Under the pieces are notes generated by a model that saw nothing but the letters and a program-made list of their open reading frames with translations, had not been told where the DNA came from and searched no databases. DNA of 9,672 nucleotides from Balneola sp. (GTDB lineage Bacteria > Bacteroidota > Rhodothermia > Balneolales > Balneolaceae), in NCBI GenBank assembly GCA_002730655.1, contig PCAT01000050.1:1-9672 (forward strand), given 5' to 3'. Every line of letters starts with the position of its first letter. The first letter of the stretch is position 1. The position numbers and the translations under genes are program-made. Positions 1 to 7,743 of this stretch are shown piece after piece.

Positions 1-42
1 GCTTGGCAAAAAGAAATTGAACTTTTTATTTCCCTGTTATAA
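1..42 (+). CDS. C-terminal tail of an upstream gene (partial; possibly menH)
   Basis: Frame 1 is open from the window edge and reads A-W-Q-K-E-I-E-L-F-I-S-L-L before a TAA at 40-42. That resembles the final amphipathic helix of an alpha/beta hydrolase. menB starts 36 bases downstream on the same strand, and the menaquinone-pathway hydrolase MenH (SHCHC synthase) often precedes menB and ends in a similar helix, so MenH is the best guess. Thirteen residues cannot prove identity, and chance openness of 14 codons in AT-rich DNA is possible. Confidence 0.35.
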   Translation, partial: AWQKEIELFISLL

Positions 43-67
43 CCAACCCTGCAAATTGTAAATCAAA

Positions 68-72
68 AAGGA
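68..72 (+). promoter_or_regulatory. Shine-Dalgarno of menB
   Basis: AAGGA sits 6 bases before the ATG at 79 and supports that start. It is one of the clearer ribosome-binding sites in the window. Confidence 0.6.
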
Positions 73-78
73 TTATTT

Positions 79-918
79 ATGAGTAAATGGACTCCTAAAA
101 AAGTATATGAAGACATAACCTATGCTACAAGAAATGGTGTGGCTCGCATCGCTTTTAACCGTCCAGAGGTGCGTAATGCCTTTCGCCCAAAAACTGTTTT
201 TGAATTATATGAAGCGCTACTAGATGCGAAAGAAGACAACAGTATTGGCGTTGTCTTACTTTCGGGTGAAGGTCCCTCACCAAAAGATGGGGGCTGGGCT
301 TTTTGTTCTGGTGGTGATCAACGAGTGCGTGCAAAAACCGGATACAAGGCTGAAGATGGGATCCCCAGATTGAATATTTTGGAAGTTCAGCGACTTATCC
401 GATTTATGCCAAAGGTGGTTATTGCTGTAATACCTGGATGGGCGGTAGGTGGCGGCCACAGTTTGCATGTAACATGCGATCTTACACTTGCGAGCCAAGA
501 ACATGCCATCTTTAAGCAAACTGATACCAATGTTGCAAGTTTTGATGGGGGGTTTGGCTCAGCCTACCTTGCCCGTCAAGTGGGACAAAAAAGAGCTCGG
601 GAAATTTTTTTCTTAGGCAGAAACTACTCAGCTCAAGAAGCCTTCGAAATGGGAATGATTAATGCAGTAATACCTCATAATGAGCTCGAAAAAACTGCTT
701 ATCAGTGGGCACAAGAAATTCTACAAAAAAGCCCAACAGCAACTAAAATGGTAAAATTCGCTTTTAACCTGATCGATGATGGACTAGTTGGCCAACAAGT
801 TTTTTCCGGTGAGGCGACTCGACTAGCCTATATGACTGAAGAGGCTGAAGAGGGTAAAAATGCTTTTTTGGAGAAAAGAGAACCGAATTGGGAAAAGTTC
901 AAACGCTCACCTTCTTAG
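79..918 (+). CDS. menB: 1,4-dihydroxy-2-naphthoyl-CoA synthase (MenB), bicarbonate-independent type
   Basis: This 279-residue crotonase-fold enzyme closes the second ring of the menaquinone precursor, converting o-succinylbenzoyl-CoA to 1,4-dihydroxy-2-naphthoyl-CoA in the cytosol. Family landmarks are visible along its length: NRPEVRNAFRP near 27-37, the oxyanion-hole segments FCSGGDQ (75-81) and GGGH (124-127), SFDGG (154-158), the catalytic-type Tyr in AYMTEE (Tyr251), and the C-terminal KREPNWEKFKRSP. At the position where E. coli MenB has the bicarbonate-binding glycine (QTG), this protein has QTD (Asp149), as in the M. tuberculosis type, which supplies its own carboxylate. The ATG at 79 has an AAGGA Shine-Dalgarno 6 bases upstream. 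Length is normal for the family. It converges on dnaJ with 28 bases between the stops. Confidence 0.96.
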   Translation: MSKWTPKKVYEDITYATRNGVARIAFNRPEVRNAFRPKTVFELYEALLDAKEDNSIGVVLLSGEGPSPKDGGWAFCSGGDQRVRAKTGYKAEDGIPRLNILEVQRLIRFMPKVVIAVIPGWAVGGGHSLHVTCDLTLASQEHAIFKQTDTNVASFDGGFGSAYLARQVGQKRAREIFFLGRNYSAQEAFEMGMINAVIPHNELEKTAYQWAQEILQKSPTATKMVKFAFNLIDDGLVGQQVFSGEATRLAYMTEEAEEGKNAFLEKREPNWEKFKRSPS

Positions 919-946
919 TCAGAAACAGAGCTCTATTGTAGTAGTA

Positions 947-2122
947 TTATCCACTAAACACATCTTTCATTTTCGAAAAGAAACCCTTTTCCTCTTCGGT
1001 TTGATTGGAGATAGCAAAGTTATCTTTTCCCTGCAAACTCTCAATAGCTGTTCGCTCTTTATCGGTCAGTTTTTTTGGAATGTACACGTTCAAGCGAACA
1101 TACTGATCTCCCTCTCCCGAACGATTCAGTCCAACTATTCCTTTACCTCGCATTCTAAGCATCTTTCCAGGTTGCGTACCTTCTTCTATACGTAATTTAG
1201 CCTTACCCTTCAAAGTAGGCACTTCCAATTCCGCACCCAAAACTGCCTGGGGGACGGTTAGGGTGAGATCGTAATAAATATTATTTCCATCTCGCTTAAA
1301 ATGCTCATGTGGAGTTTCTTGGATGAGTACAATTAGATCACCAGCAGAACCACCACGACGACCCGCATTCCCCTGATCTCGGAGAGTCAGATAATTTCCA
1401 TCAGAAACACCTGATGGTATACTTATCTTTATTGTCTCTTCCCCATTTGTACGTCCCTCACCCGAACATGAAGTACATTTATTTCGGATAATCCGCCCTT
1501 CACCTTGACAGGTAGGACAAGCCTGAACGTTGACCATTTGACCTAGCATAGTACGTGTAACTTGTCGCACTTCACCTAATCCATTACAGGTACTACAGGT
1601 TTCAAAATCTGAATCACTTGCCGCACCAGTACCAGAACAAGTGCTACATACTAGTTGCTTTTTTACTTTTAGTTTTTTTTCAATGCCAAATGCTATTTCT
1701 TCTAAACTAAGCGGAATTCTAATTTTTAAATCTGACCCAGGAGTCCCTGGTTCTCTTCTGCGGCCACGAGAACGACTCCTACCTCCGCCACTAAAGATGT
1801 CTTCACCAAAAAACCCACCTCCAAAAATATCCCCAAACCGGCTAAAGATATCTTCCACATCAAAATCCATGTTACCACCACCAAAGCCACCTTGTCCACC
1901 AATTCCAGCGTGGCCAAATTGATCATATTGCGCTCTTTTTTGAGGATCCTGTAGTATCTCATAAGCCTCTGCGGCCTCCTTGAACTTTTTTTCAGCTTCG
2001 TCATCTCCTTTGTTTCTATCGGGATGATACTTCATTGCAAGTTTACGGTAAGCTTTTTTTAATTCGGCCTCACCCACCCCTTTTGAAACTCCCAATACTT
2101 CGTAATAGTCGCGTTTAGACAT
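947..2122 (-). CDS. dnaJ: Chaperone protein DnaJ (Hsp40, type I)
   Basis: This DnaK co-chaperone of 391 residues delivers unfolded clients and stimulates DnaK ATP hydrolysis. Domain order is canonical. The J-domain spans about 1-68, with HPD at 33-35 and QKRAQYD at 61-67. A Gly/Phe-rich linker runs about 69-115, followed by a short Arg/Ser-rich stretch at 115-123. The zinc-finger region has four CxxCxG motifs (Cys159/162, 176/179, 202/205, 216/219), and C-terminal client-binding beta domains follow from about 230. All zinc ligands are present. The last 20 residues are charged. It lies 38 bases downstream of grpE on the same strand, so it is very probably cotranscribed with it. The ATG at 2122 begins directly at the conserved KRDYYEVLG block. 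The Shine-Dalgarno is weak (AGAGAA about 4 bases upstream). Confidence 0.97.
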   Translation of the reverse strand: MSKRDYYEVLGVSKGVGEAELKKAYRKLAMKYHPDRNKGDDEAEKKFKEAAEAYEILQDPQKRAQYDQFGHAGIGGQGGFGGGNMDFDVEDIFSRFGDIFGGGFFGEDIFSGGGRSRSRGRRREPGTPGSDLKIRIPLSLEEIAFGIEKKLKVKKQLVCSTCSGTGAASDSDFETCSTCNGLGEVRQVTRTMLGQMVNVQACPTCQGEGRIIRNKCTSCSGEGRTNGEETIKISIPSGVSDGNYLTLRDQGNAGRRGGSAGDLIVLIQETPHEHFKRDGNNIYYDLTLTVPQAVLGAELEVPTLKGKAKLRIEEGTQPGKMLRMRGKGIVGLNRSGEGDQYVRLNVYIPKKLTDKERTAIESLQGKDNFAISNQTEEEKGFFSKMKDVFSG

Positions 2123-2160
2123 GAATTCTCTATTTATAGATGACTTGGTTTAGACTACTT

Positions 2161-2844
2161 TTATTCGCTGACAATGACTTTTGCATGTTTGATAACTCGA
2201 TTGCCTATTTTGTATCCAGATTCTAGCACTTGTAGTACAGTATTGCTAGGGATTTTTGGGTCTTCAGTAGGTTGTCGTAACATTGCATCATGTAAATCTA
2301 CATCAAAGGGTACTTGAGCCTGGTTAATTGGTTCAACGCCATACCGCTCAAAGAGTTGTTTAAATTTAGAAGCAACCATTTGCACACCTTGAAGAAAATT
2401 ATCGTCTATCTTTGTGCTTGCAGAGGCCTCTAATGTACGGTTCATATCTTCTGCAATGGGAATAATCTCCTGTAAAGCTTGGATACGTGCATCTTCAAAC
2501 AAACTAATTCGTTCTTTTTGGACTCTCTTTCGCACATTCTCTAACTCGGCTGCTTTACGGAGCAGGGTATCTTTTGTATTTGCTAGATCTATTTGTAATT
2601 GGCCTACTAAATCGAGTTCTTCCTCCCCATCAGCCTCGTCAGTTTCTACTTCATCTGTGGTAAGTTCAGTATTCAGATCTATTGCAGCGCTGCCTTCACC
2701 ATTCGTTTTTGGTTCGATTGAATCTTTGTTAGCAGTTTCATTGCTAGTCGACTCATTACTACTTAAATCATTGTCTTGATTTATGTCTTCTTGAATGGAA
2801 TCTTTAACGTTTTGTTTACTATTTTTATGTGTACTGTCTTTCAT
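2161..2844 (-). CDS. grpE: GrpE, nucleotide-exchange factor of DnaK
   Basis: GrpE (227 residues) releases ADP from DnaK and acts as a dimeric thermosensor. The first ~75 residues are low-complexity, rich in Asn, Ser, Asp and Glu, and probably disordered. A long coiled-coil helix (about 78-140) contains the family stretch LLRKAAELENVRKR. A four-helix-bundle region follows, then the C-terminal beta domain with FDVDLHDAM (180-188) and SGYKIGNRVIKHAKVIV (209-225), which together give the GrpE signature. The acidic N-terminus is longer than in E. coli GrpE (197 residues) but common in FCB bacteria. It heads a grpE-dnaJ operon; dnaK is not in the window. The ATG at 2844 has AAAGGA only about 17 bases upstream, so the start codon is less certain than the gene. 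Confidence 0.95.
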   Translation of the reverse strand: MKDSTHKNSKQNVKDSIQEDINQDNDLSSNESTSNETANKDSIEPKTNGEGSAAIDLNTELTTDEVETDEADGEEELDLVGQLQIDLANTKDTLLRKAAELENVRKRVQKERISLFEDARIQALQEIIPIAEDMNRTLEASASTKIDDNFLQGVQMVASKFKQLFERYGVEPINQAQVPFDVDLHDAMLRQPTEDPKIPSNTVLQVLESGYKIGNRVIKHAKVIVSE

Positions 2845-2932
2845 CTTATCTAAATCGTTTCCTTTATAAATATCCGTCGGCTTATCACCCAGTGATTTTA
2901 TCTATGGCTTATGAGTCTATGGAGTTATATTT

Positions 2933-2962
2933 ATTACATAAAGTTCGCAATTAGTATGCCAA
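2933..2962 (-). promoter_or_regulatory. Candidate promoter of the grpE-dnaJ operon
   Basis: Read on the minus strand, TTGGCA (2957-2962) is separated by 18 bases from TGTAAT (2933-2938), a fair sigma70-like pair. It would give a leader of roughly 80 bases before grpE. This leader holds a small perfect inverted repeat, ATCAC-CCA-GTGAT (2884-2896), of unknown meaning. No heat-shock CIRCE repeat is present. Bacteroidota primary sigma factors prefer other boxes, so this is tentative. Confidence 0.3.
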
Positions 2963-3028
2963 CCCAACTCAACTAAAATAAAATGACAAAGTTACTCTTT
3001 TATTTATACACATTCTGACAATTTTGGC

Positions 3029-3060
3029 AAAAAAAAGCCCCTTCGTATTCGAAGGGGCTT
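3029..3060 (-). terminator. Rho-independent terminator of the receptor/SGNH-lipoprotein operon
   Basis: A perfect 11-bp stem (AAGCCCCTTCG at 3035-3045, CGAAGGGGCTT at 3050-3060) encloses a TATT loop. On the minus strand it is followed by a run of eight T (complement of A at 3029-3036). The stem is GC-rich against an AT-rich background. It lies 37 bases past the stop of the SGNH lipoprotein gene. On the plus strand no T-run follows, so it should terminate minus-strand transcripts, separating this operon from grpE-dnaJ. Confidence 0.93.
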
Positions 3061-3097
3061 GAAATACATAGATTTGCTCTAGCTTCTAAGCATGAAC

Positions 3098-4696
3098 TTA
3101 AAAGGGAGCATATATTGGTTCAAATGCTAGTGGATCAACTGTAGGTATAGTTGCCCCATAATTAGCATTTAAAACTTTGATTATTTCATTAGCTATCAAT
3201 GCTTGACCTCTAGGATTTGGATGTACGAAATCAGTTGAGAAGACACTATTATACAGCTCTGCTTGTGTTAATGAGAGTGGTACAAGACTAATCCCACCTG
3301 ACATAAAGCCAAGAACTCCATCAGCTCCTTGTACCCCTGCATTTCCCATACCGATAGCAGCTGCAATTTGGGGTGATAACCCAAACAAATCAGCCATCAT
3401 AGGTTGTATATCCATTAAATGAAGATTGTCATTAGCATCTACTGCGGCTCTTATGGTAGCATTGTATGCAGCTGCATGATTCAAAATGTTTGCCTGTTCT
3501 GCCGCGGTTAAAGTATATTGATCAGCAAGTGGTACAGACACGCCAGGTACACTCCCATCCCCTTGCGGTACACCAATTGTAAATATTGCAGTCAATGGAA
3601 AAACATCAGCGGGTATGCCTAGTGATGCTACGCCAGGTGATGCCTGACGCATACTAGCTATTCCCATAGCTGATAAATCGGTTAATGATTCATCTGTAAT
3701 AACAGGTGCATTTGCAACATCAGCTGTGAATGTAATTTTTCTCATCGCAGCTTCTTCAGCAGTAATCGCACCAGCTAGAACTACTTGATCTAATGCAGCA
3801 TTGTATGCTCCATATGCCGCCACACTGTTTAAAAAAGCAGCGGTAGGTGCATCAATAGAACCTGCTGGTAGTAGATTTACACCCCCACTCAATTGAGTTG
3901 CCGCTTGAAAATAAGGGATAATAGTCCATGGCGCTACGTTCAAAACGATTCCATGAGATCCGTTAGCTGTAAGAGCAGATAATGCTCCATTGAGCGCAGC
4001 AGCAAATGTTGCAGGATCAGTCAACGCACCAGTATTGGTAGGATCATATCCATCTACAGAGCCCCCACCTAATGCATATCCTAAAAGGTCATTACCTCCA
4101 GGCCACAGTGAGAAGAAACTTGGATTACTTGCTACTGCATCGCCTATAACTGATGCAGTTGGACTACTCATAAAAGCCCCGAATAAACCATTTAATTGTC
4201 CATACCCAGCTACACCCATATCAATTGTTCTAATACCAGGCACTGAGAAATTATGTATTGGTGAGTTTGTGTTAAGTGACACACCATCACCAGCTTCAGG
4301 TACAAGTGCATCTCCCAATGAGCCTTGACCTGTTGTTAAAAATGCTAGTGCTGCATTCAAGTCAATTGCAGTCCTGCCTGTACCCTTTTCTGAGACAATA
4401 TTTGGATAATTATATGGAACATTGGGATCTACTTGTTGTATCTGTTTAGCGACAATGCTACCATATGAATTATCTTGCCCTAACTTGAAAAAGCCACCAT
4501 CTTGATATCCTGCGGATATAGAGGCTCCAAGCCAAATAAAGTTTGAAGCATCTAATGTTCCTAAGGTTAGGTTAGACTCCGTCGTATTTGACTCTATCCA
4601 ATCACTAGTAAGTGTGTCTTCTGAACTACAATTAGCTAAAACAATGATAGCTAAAGCTAAAGTAGCGATGTGTTTTAATGTCTTAATACTATTCAT
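3098..4696 (-). CDS. Large SGNH/GDSL-family hydrolase lipoprotein, partner of TonB-dependent receptor
   Basis: A 532-residue putative ester hydrolase anchored in the outer membrane. The N-terminus is a lipoprotein signal peptide with lipobox LANC and Cys23; Asn at -1 is unusual. Cys is followed by SSED, resembling the acidic surface-export signal of Bacteroidota lipoproteins. SGNH blocks are present: I, LGAS (56-59) with presumed nucleophile Ser59; II, NFSVPG (149-154) with oxyanion Gly154; III, GGND (200-203) with Asn202; V, DFVH (489-492) with Asp489 and His492. Block I lacks the usual Asp (GAS, not GDS). The stretch SSPTASVIGDAVASNPSFFSLWPGGND is typical of a large SGNH lipoprotein family in Bacteroidota. 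About 290 residues, rich in Ala and Gly, separate blocks III and V, far more than in a minimal SGNH enzyme. It starts 7 bases after the receptor stop, so translation is probably coupled. Substrate unknown; carbohydrate ester or lipid are both possible. Confidence 0.88.
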   Translation of the reverse strand: MNSIKTLKHIATLALAIIVLANCSSEDTLTSDWIESNTTESNLTLGTLDASNFIWLGASISAGYQDGGFFKLGQDNSYGSIVAKQIQQVDPNVPYNYPNIVSEKGTGRTAIDLNAALAFLTTGQGSLGDALVPEAGDGVSLNTNSPIHNFSVPGIRTIDMGVAGYGQLNGLFGAFMSSPTASVIGDAVASNPSFFSLWPGGNDLLGYALGGGSVDGYDPTNTGALTDPATFAAALNGALSALTANGSHGIVLNVAPWTIIPYFQAATQLSGGVNLLPAGSIDAPTAAFLNSVAAYGAYNAALDQVVLAGAITAEEAAMRKITFTADVANAPVITDESLTDLSAMGIASMRQASPGVASLGIPADVFPLTAIFTIGVPQGDGSVPGVSVPLADQYTLTAAEQANILNHAAAYNATIRAAVDANDNLHLMDIQPMMADLFGLSPQIAAAIGMGNAGVQGADGVLGFMSGGISLVPLSLTQAELYNSVFSTDFVHPNPRGQALIANEIIKVLNANYGATIPTVDPLAFEPIYAPF

Positions 4697-4703
4697 GATT
4701 TAA

Positions 4704-7637
4704 CTATCTGTTTAAAAGGTTTTCAAAATTAAGCTGTATATAATAAATGGCTCCAACATTTGGATTTGCAAATGAAGTTGTGTAACGCTCATTTAGAATA
4801 TTAGATCCACCCATCTTTATACTAGCATTAAGTGCTGGTAATGCATAAGATATTTGTGCATCTAAGGTTTGAAAATCTGGCATTATACCAGAACCAATAG
4901 ATGACTGCCATAGATAAGCATCCTGCCATCTGTATGTCATGTTAAATCCAACTTTATCAGTCAGTTTCCTATTACTCAATGAGAAGTTATATCTCCACTC
5001 TGGTGTGTTGAAAGCTACGTTATAAGTACGTTGTGTTAAGTCGTCTAAATCTTCAATTTTATTGTAAGTTGCATTACCAGACACTTTAAAATTACCAAAA
5101 AGCATAAGATCAGCACTTAACCCAAATCCATAAGTATTAACATCTTCATCCATATTAGTATCATAACCATATCTCTGTAGACCAATGCCTTGGCCACCAC
5201 CCGCAACAAAGACTTGTTGCAATTCAGAGCTGTGAGCTACACCTTCTGATGTTGTATACCCGGCAGGAATAGCTCCAGATCCAGTTAATCCACCGGCTAT
5301 TGAATATGCTTGAGTAACGTCGATTTCCGCACCGAAGTCTTGATAAGTACTATTGTAGTAATAAAGATCTAAAAATAGTTTGCCATCAAATAGAACACTT
5401 TTATACCCAACTTCAAAAGTAGTAACCTTTTCAGTTTTGTATTCCTTATAAGCATCAGTAGCTACAACTAAGTCGCTAATATTTCCACTAGCTTGTGCAG
5501 CTTGAACACTCTCAGTGGTATAAACTGTATTTTTGTCCAAATTGTATCTGTCAGCAATTAATTCATTTCGACCAAGGAGGCGACGGGTAACAACATCTAA
5601 ATCAATATATTGATCTTGTGTAGTTGGCATTCTGAATCCTTTCTGAAAAGAAGCTCGAAGATTTTGGTTATTCGCAAACTCCCATACAGCAGACGCTCTA
5701 GGCGATATTTGACCCTCAAAATTCTCGTTTTTATCGTATCTCATAGAAGTCTGTAGCTTTAGACTTTCTGTAAGATCTCTTGAAAGTTGTATATAACCAC
5801 CATACTCATTAAAGGAAACCTCATCACCATTATCATCTAGCGCAAAAAGTGTACCTTCAGAATTAAGCGCAAAAGTTCTGAAATTGGCTCCTACTAAGAT
5901 GTTTGCAAACTTAATAGCATCACCAAAGTTATAACTGCCTTCATAGTGGTATAGTGCTGATTTATCTAGGAATTTAGCTCCCCCCTCGGAGATAGCTTTA
6001 TTTCTAAATTCATCCATGCTGGCTTTAAATACATCACTATCAGCAGCAGGTTGTGCTGCATTAGCAACTGCTCTCGCAGCATTGTGAAGAGCATTATAGT
6101 CTGTAGCATTAAATGTAATTCCTGTAGGATTGGCACCTGTAGTATTTCTACCCGTCAGATAATCAACATAGGCTCCAAAATAAGCCGGCAAATAATGTCG
6201 TTGATTGATAAGCGATGCTACAGTATTCGCAGCGTATGAGTTTCCAGAGTTTTCTTGAGTTGTATAAGCTCGAACAGAAAAATTTGAGCCACGTAATTCC
6301 AATTTACCAGTCCATATGCTTAGATCATCTAAAATAAATCGATCGTTAGCAGTATAAACAGTATTACCCAAACCAGCATTGAACTGAGCGATCGCCTCAA
6401 TTTTATCGTTTAATCTGTAATGTAATGCTGTACCTATTTTGATATTTTCAGCTGTGTTATCAACGAATTCATTTTCTCGGTATCCAGTAGGAGTAAATGC
6501 TCCATTTGCACCATTAGGTAATAAACTTCTAATAGCCATTAAAGAGCCTACTAAAGAAGGATCTGAAGCTGGATTATTTATAGTGATATCCGCAATTGTC
6601 CCAATATCGATAGCAAAATCACCATAGGTATTGACCCCATCATAAACTCTATTAACATCCCTCATTCTTTCTGAATTATTTGGTATACCCTCTACGGTAG
6701 CACCGCTTTGATCTCTATAATCTACACCAACAAAGTCTTGAGCATTCAACCATGTAGCACTTACTTTGAATGCAAATTTATTATTAATTGCTTGTGCATA
6801 TCTAAACCCAGTATCCTGATATAAAGATGCTTCATGGTCAATACCATCCTGATGAGTTGTTCCAACCTTCGTACGAATATCTAATCCTTGATAATCGAAA
6901 GGACTTTTTGAGTTAAGCAACAGAATACCATTCATTGCATTAGGACCATACAGTGCTGATGCCGCACCTGGTATTAATTCAACACTCTCTACATCTAACT
7001 CTGAAGCTCCTAGAATGTTTCCAATAGGAAAATTTAATCCCGGTGCTTGACCATCAACGCCGTCAAGTAACTGCACAAATCTAGTATTACCATTAGAGCC
7101 AAACCCTCTAGCATTTACAGAACTGAAAGTGATACTTTGCGTACTAAAATCAACACCTTTTACATTACGCAAAGCGTCATAAAAAGACGTTGCTGCAGTG
7201 TTTTTAATATCTAGTATATCCATTTTTTCAATAGAAACAGGAGACTTAAGAATTGATTCTTCAACTCGAGAAGCAGATACTACAAGATCAGCTCCAAAAA
7301 ATATCTGTTCCTCCATCACCACTTGTATGTCCGATACATCATTGTCTTCTATAGCTATTTCTTGTGTTTGAAAACCTATGATTGAAAATTCTAATACAAT
7401 AGGTGGATCTATTTGTACTGTTAAGCTAAATTCACCATTCGAGTTGGTCGGGGTTCCTACAATTGTACCTTGTACAACAACATTAACCCCTGCTAAAGGG
7501 TCTCCGTCAACGTCCAGTACTTGCCCTGAGACAGTTGTATTCAATTCTGGGTTGGGATTAATGGCATGTAGATTTGCTGTGTTATATGCCAAAAAGACAA
7601 CCGTTAACAGCATCATTTGCCGCAGCATTTTACTCAT
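4704..7637 (-). CDS. TonB-dependent outer-membrane receptor with CarboxypepD_reg-like N-domain
   Basis: A 977-residue TonB-dependent transporter that would import a ligand across the outer membrane using TonB/ExbBD energy. A signal peptide (1-25, ending LHA) precedes a carboxypeptidase-regulatory-like beta-sandwich (about 34-110: VSGQVLDVDGDPLAGVNVVVQGT then NGEFSLTV). The plug follows (about 118-245), with DALRNVKGVDF, NARGFGSNGNTRFVQLLDGVD and VESVELIPGAASALYGPNAMNGILLLNSK. The remaining ~730 residues are the 22-strand-type barrel, including FEVGYKSVLFDGKLFLDLYYY and a C-terminal GGSNILNERY. The barrel ends in LNR rather than an aromatic residue. It is closer to generic TonB-dependent receptors than to classical SusC, and no SusD gene follows; an SGNH lipoprotein takes that place. 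The ATG at 7637 has a good Shine-Dalgarno. Substrate cannot be read from sequence. Confidence 0.94.
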   Translation of the reverse strand: MSKMLRQMMLLTVVFLAYNTANLHAINPNPELNTTVSGQVLDVDGDPLAGVNVVVQGTIVGTPTNSNGEFSLTVQIDPPIVLEFSIIGFQTQEIAIEDNDVSDIQVVMEEQIFFGADLVVSASRVEESILKSPVSIEKMDILDIKNTAATSFYDALRNVKGVDFSTQSITFSSVNARGFGSNGNTRFVQLLDGVDGQAPGLNFPIGNILGASELDVESVELIPGAASALYGPNAMNGILLLNSKSPFDYQGLDIRTKVGTTHQDGIDHEASLYQDTGFRYAQAINNKFAFKVSATWLNAQDFVGVDYRDQSGATVEGIPNNSERMRDVNRVYDGVNTYGDFAIDIGTIADITINNPASDPSLVGSLMAIRSLLPNGANGAFTPTGYRENEFVDNTAENIKIGTALHYRLNDKIEAIAQFNAGLGNTVYTANDRFILDDLSIWTGKLELRGSNFSVRAYTTQENSGNSYAANTVASLINQRHYLPAYFGAYVDYLTGRNTTGANPTGITFNATDYNALHNAARAVANAAQPAADSDVFKASMDEFRNKAISEGGAKFLDKSALYHYEGSYNFGDAIKFANILVGANFRTFALNSEGTLFALDDNGDEVSFNEYGGYIQLSRDLTESLKLQTSMRYDKNENFEGQISPRASAVWEFANNQNLRASFQKGFRMPTTQDQYIDLDVVTRRLLGRNELIADRYNLDKNTVYTTESVQAAQASGNISDLVVATDAYKEYKTEKVTTFEVGYKSVLFDGKLFLDLYYYNSTYQDFGAEIDVTQAYSIAGGLTGSGAIPAGYTTSEGVAHSSELQQVFVAGGGQGIGLQRYGYDTNMDEDVNTYGFGLSADLMLFGNFKVSGNATYNKIEDLDDLTQRTYNVAFNTPEWRYNFSLSNRKLTDKVGFNMTYRWQDAYLWQSSIGSGIMPDFQTLDAQISYALPALNASIKMGGSNILNERYTTSFANPNVGAIYYIQLNFENLLNR

Positions 7638-7643
7638 AATGAT

Positions 7644-7647
7644 TCCT
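7644..7647 (-). promoter_or_regulatory. Shine-Dalgarno of the TonB-dependent receptor gene
   Basis: AGGA on the minus strand, 6 bases before the ATG at 7637, fixes the start at the first Met of MSKMLRQMM rather than at a later in-frame Met. Confidence 0.6.
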
Positions 7648-7710
7648 AATTAATTATGATTGGTAGTTATTTCAACTTTTACGTGTGCTTAAAAAGTAAA
7701 AGCAGCAATC

Positions 7711-7737
7711 TGTAAATGTACATCTTGATAATTTACA
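7711..7737. repeat. Perfect 7-bp inverted repeat upstream of the receptor gene
   Basis: TGTAAAT (7711-7717) is matched by ATTTACA (7731-7737) across 13 bases. The left arm overlaps an 8-bp palindrome ATGTACAT (7716-7723). It may be a second regulator site or lie in the promoter spacer. Arms this short and AT-rich can arise by chance. Confidence 0.35.
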
Positions 7738-7743
7738 CATAAA
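7713..7743 (-). promoter_or_regulatory. Possible Bacteroidota-type promoter of the receptor operon
   Basis: On the minus strand, TTTA (7740-7743), 19 bases, then TACATTTA (7713-7720) matches the Bacteroidota consensus TTTG-N19-TAnnTTTG except for A in place of the final G in each box. It would start transcription about 70 bases before the receptor ATG and lies directly beside the LacI-type operator. It is two mismatches from consensus, so tentative. Confidence 0.3.

Noticed and set aside
919..946. Terminator between convergent menB and dnaJ
   Set aside because: The 28 bases hold only a GAGCTC restriction-type palindrome and no stem with T-run.
860..1195. Plus-strand open frame overlapping the menB end and antisense to dnaJ
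   Set aside because: It overlaps two well-supported genes, starts inside menB and has no recognisable domain; its composition is what the complement of dnaJ gives.
1641..2004. Open frames on both strands within the dnaJ J-domain and Gly/Phe region
   Set aside because: The Gly-rich codons of dnaJ create long stop-free alternative frames; the proline-rich and valine-rich translations show no family features.
2414..2779. Plus-strand open frame antisense to grpE
   Set aside because: Serine-rich translation mirrors the acidic grpE N-terminus; no start signal or family resemblance.
3990..4328. Plus-strand open frame antisense to the SGNH lipoprotein
   Set aside because: Entirely inside a strongly supported gene, no ribosome-binding site, no domain.
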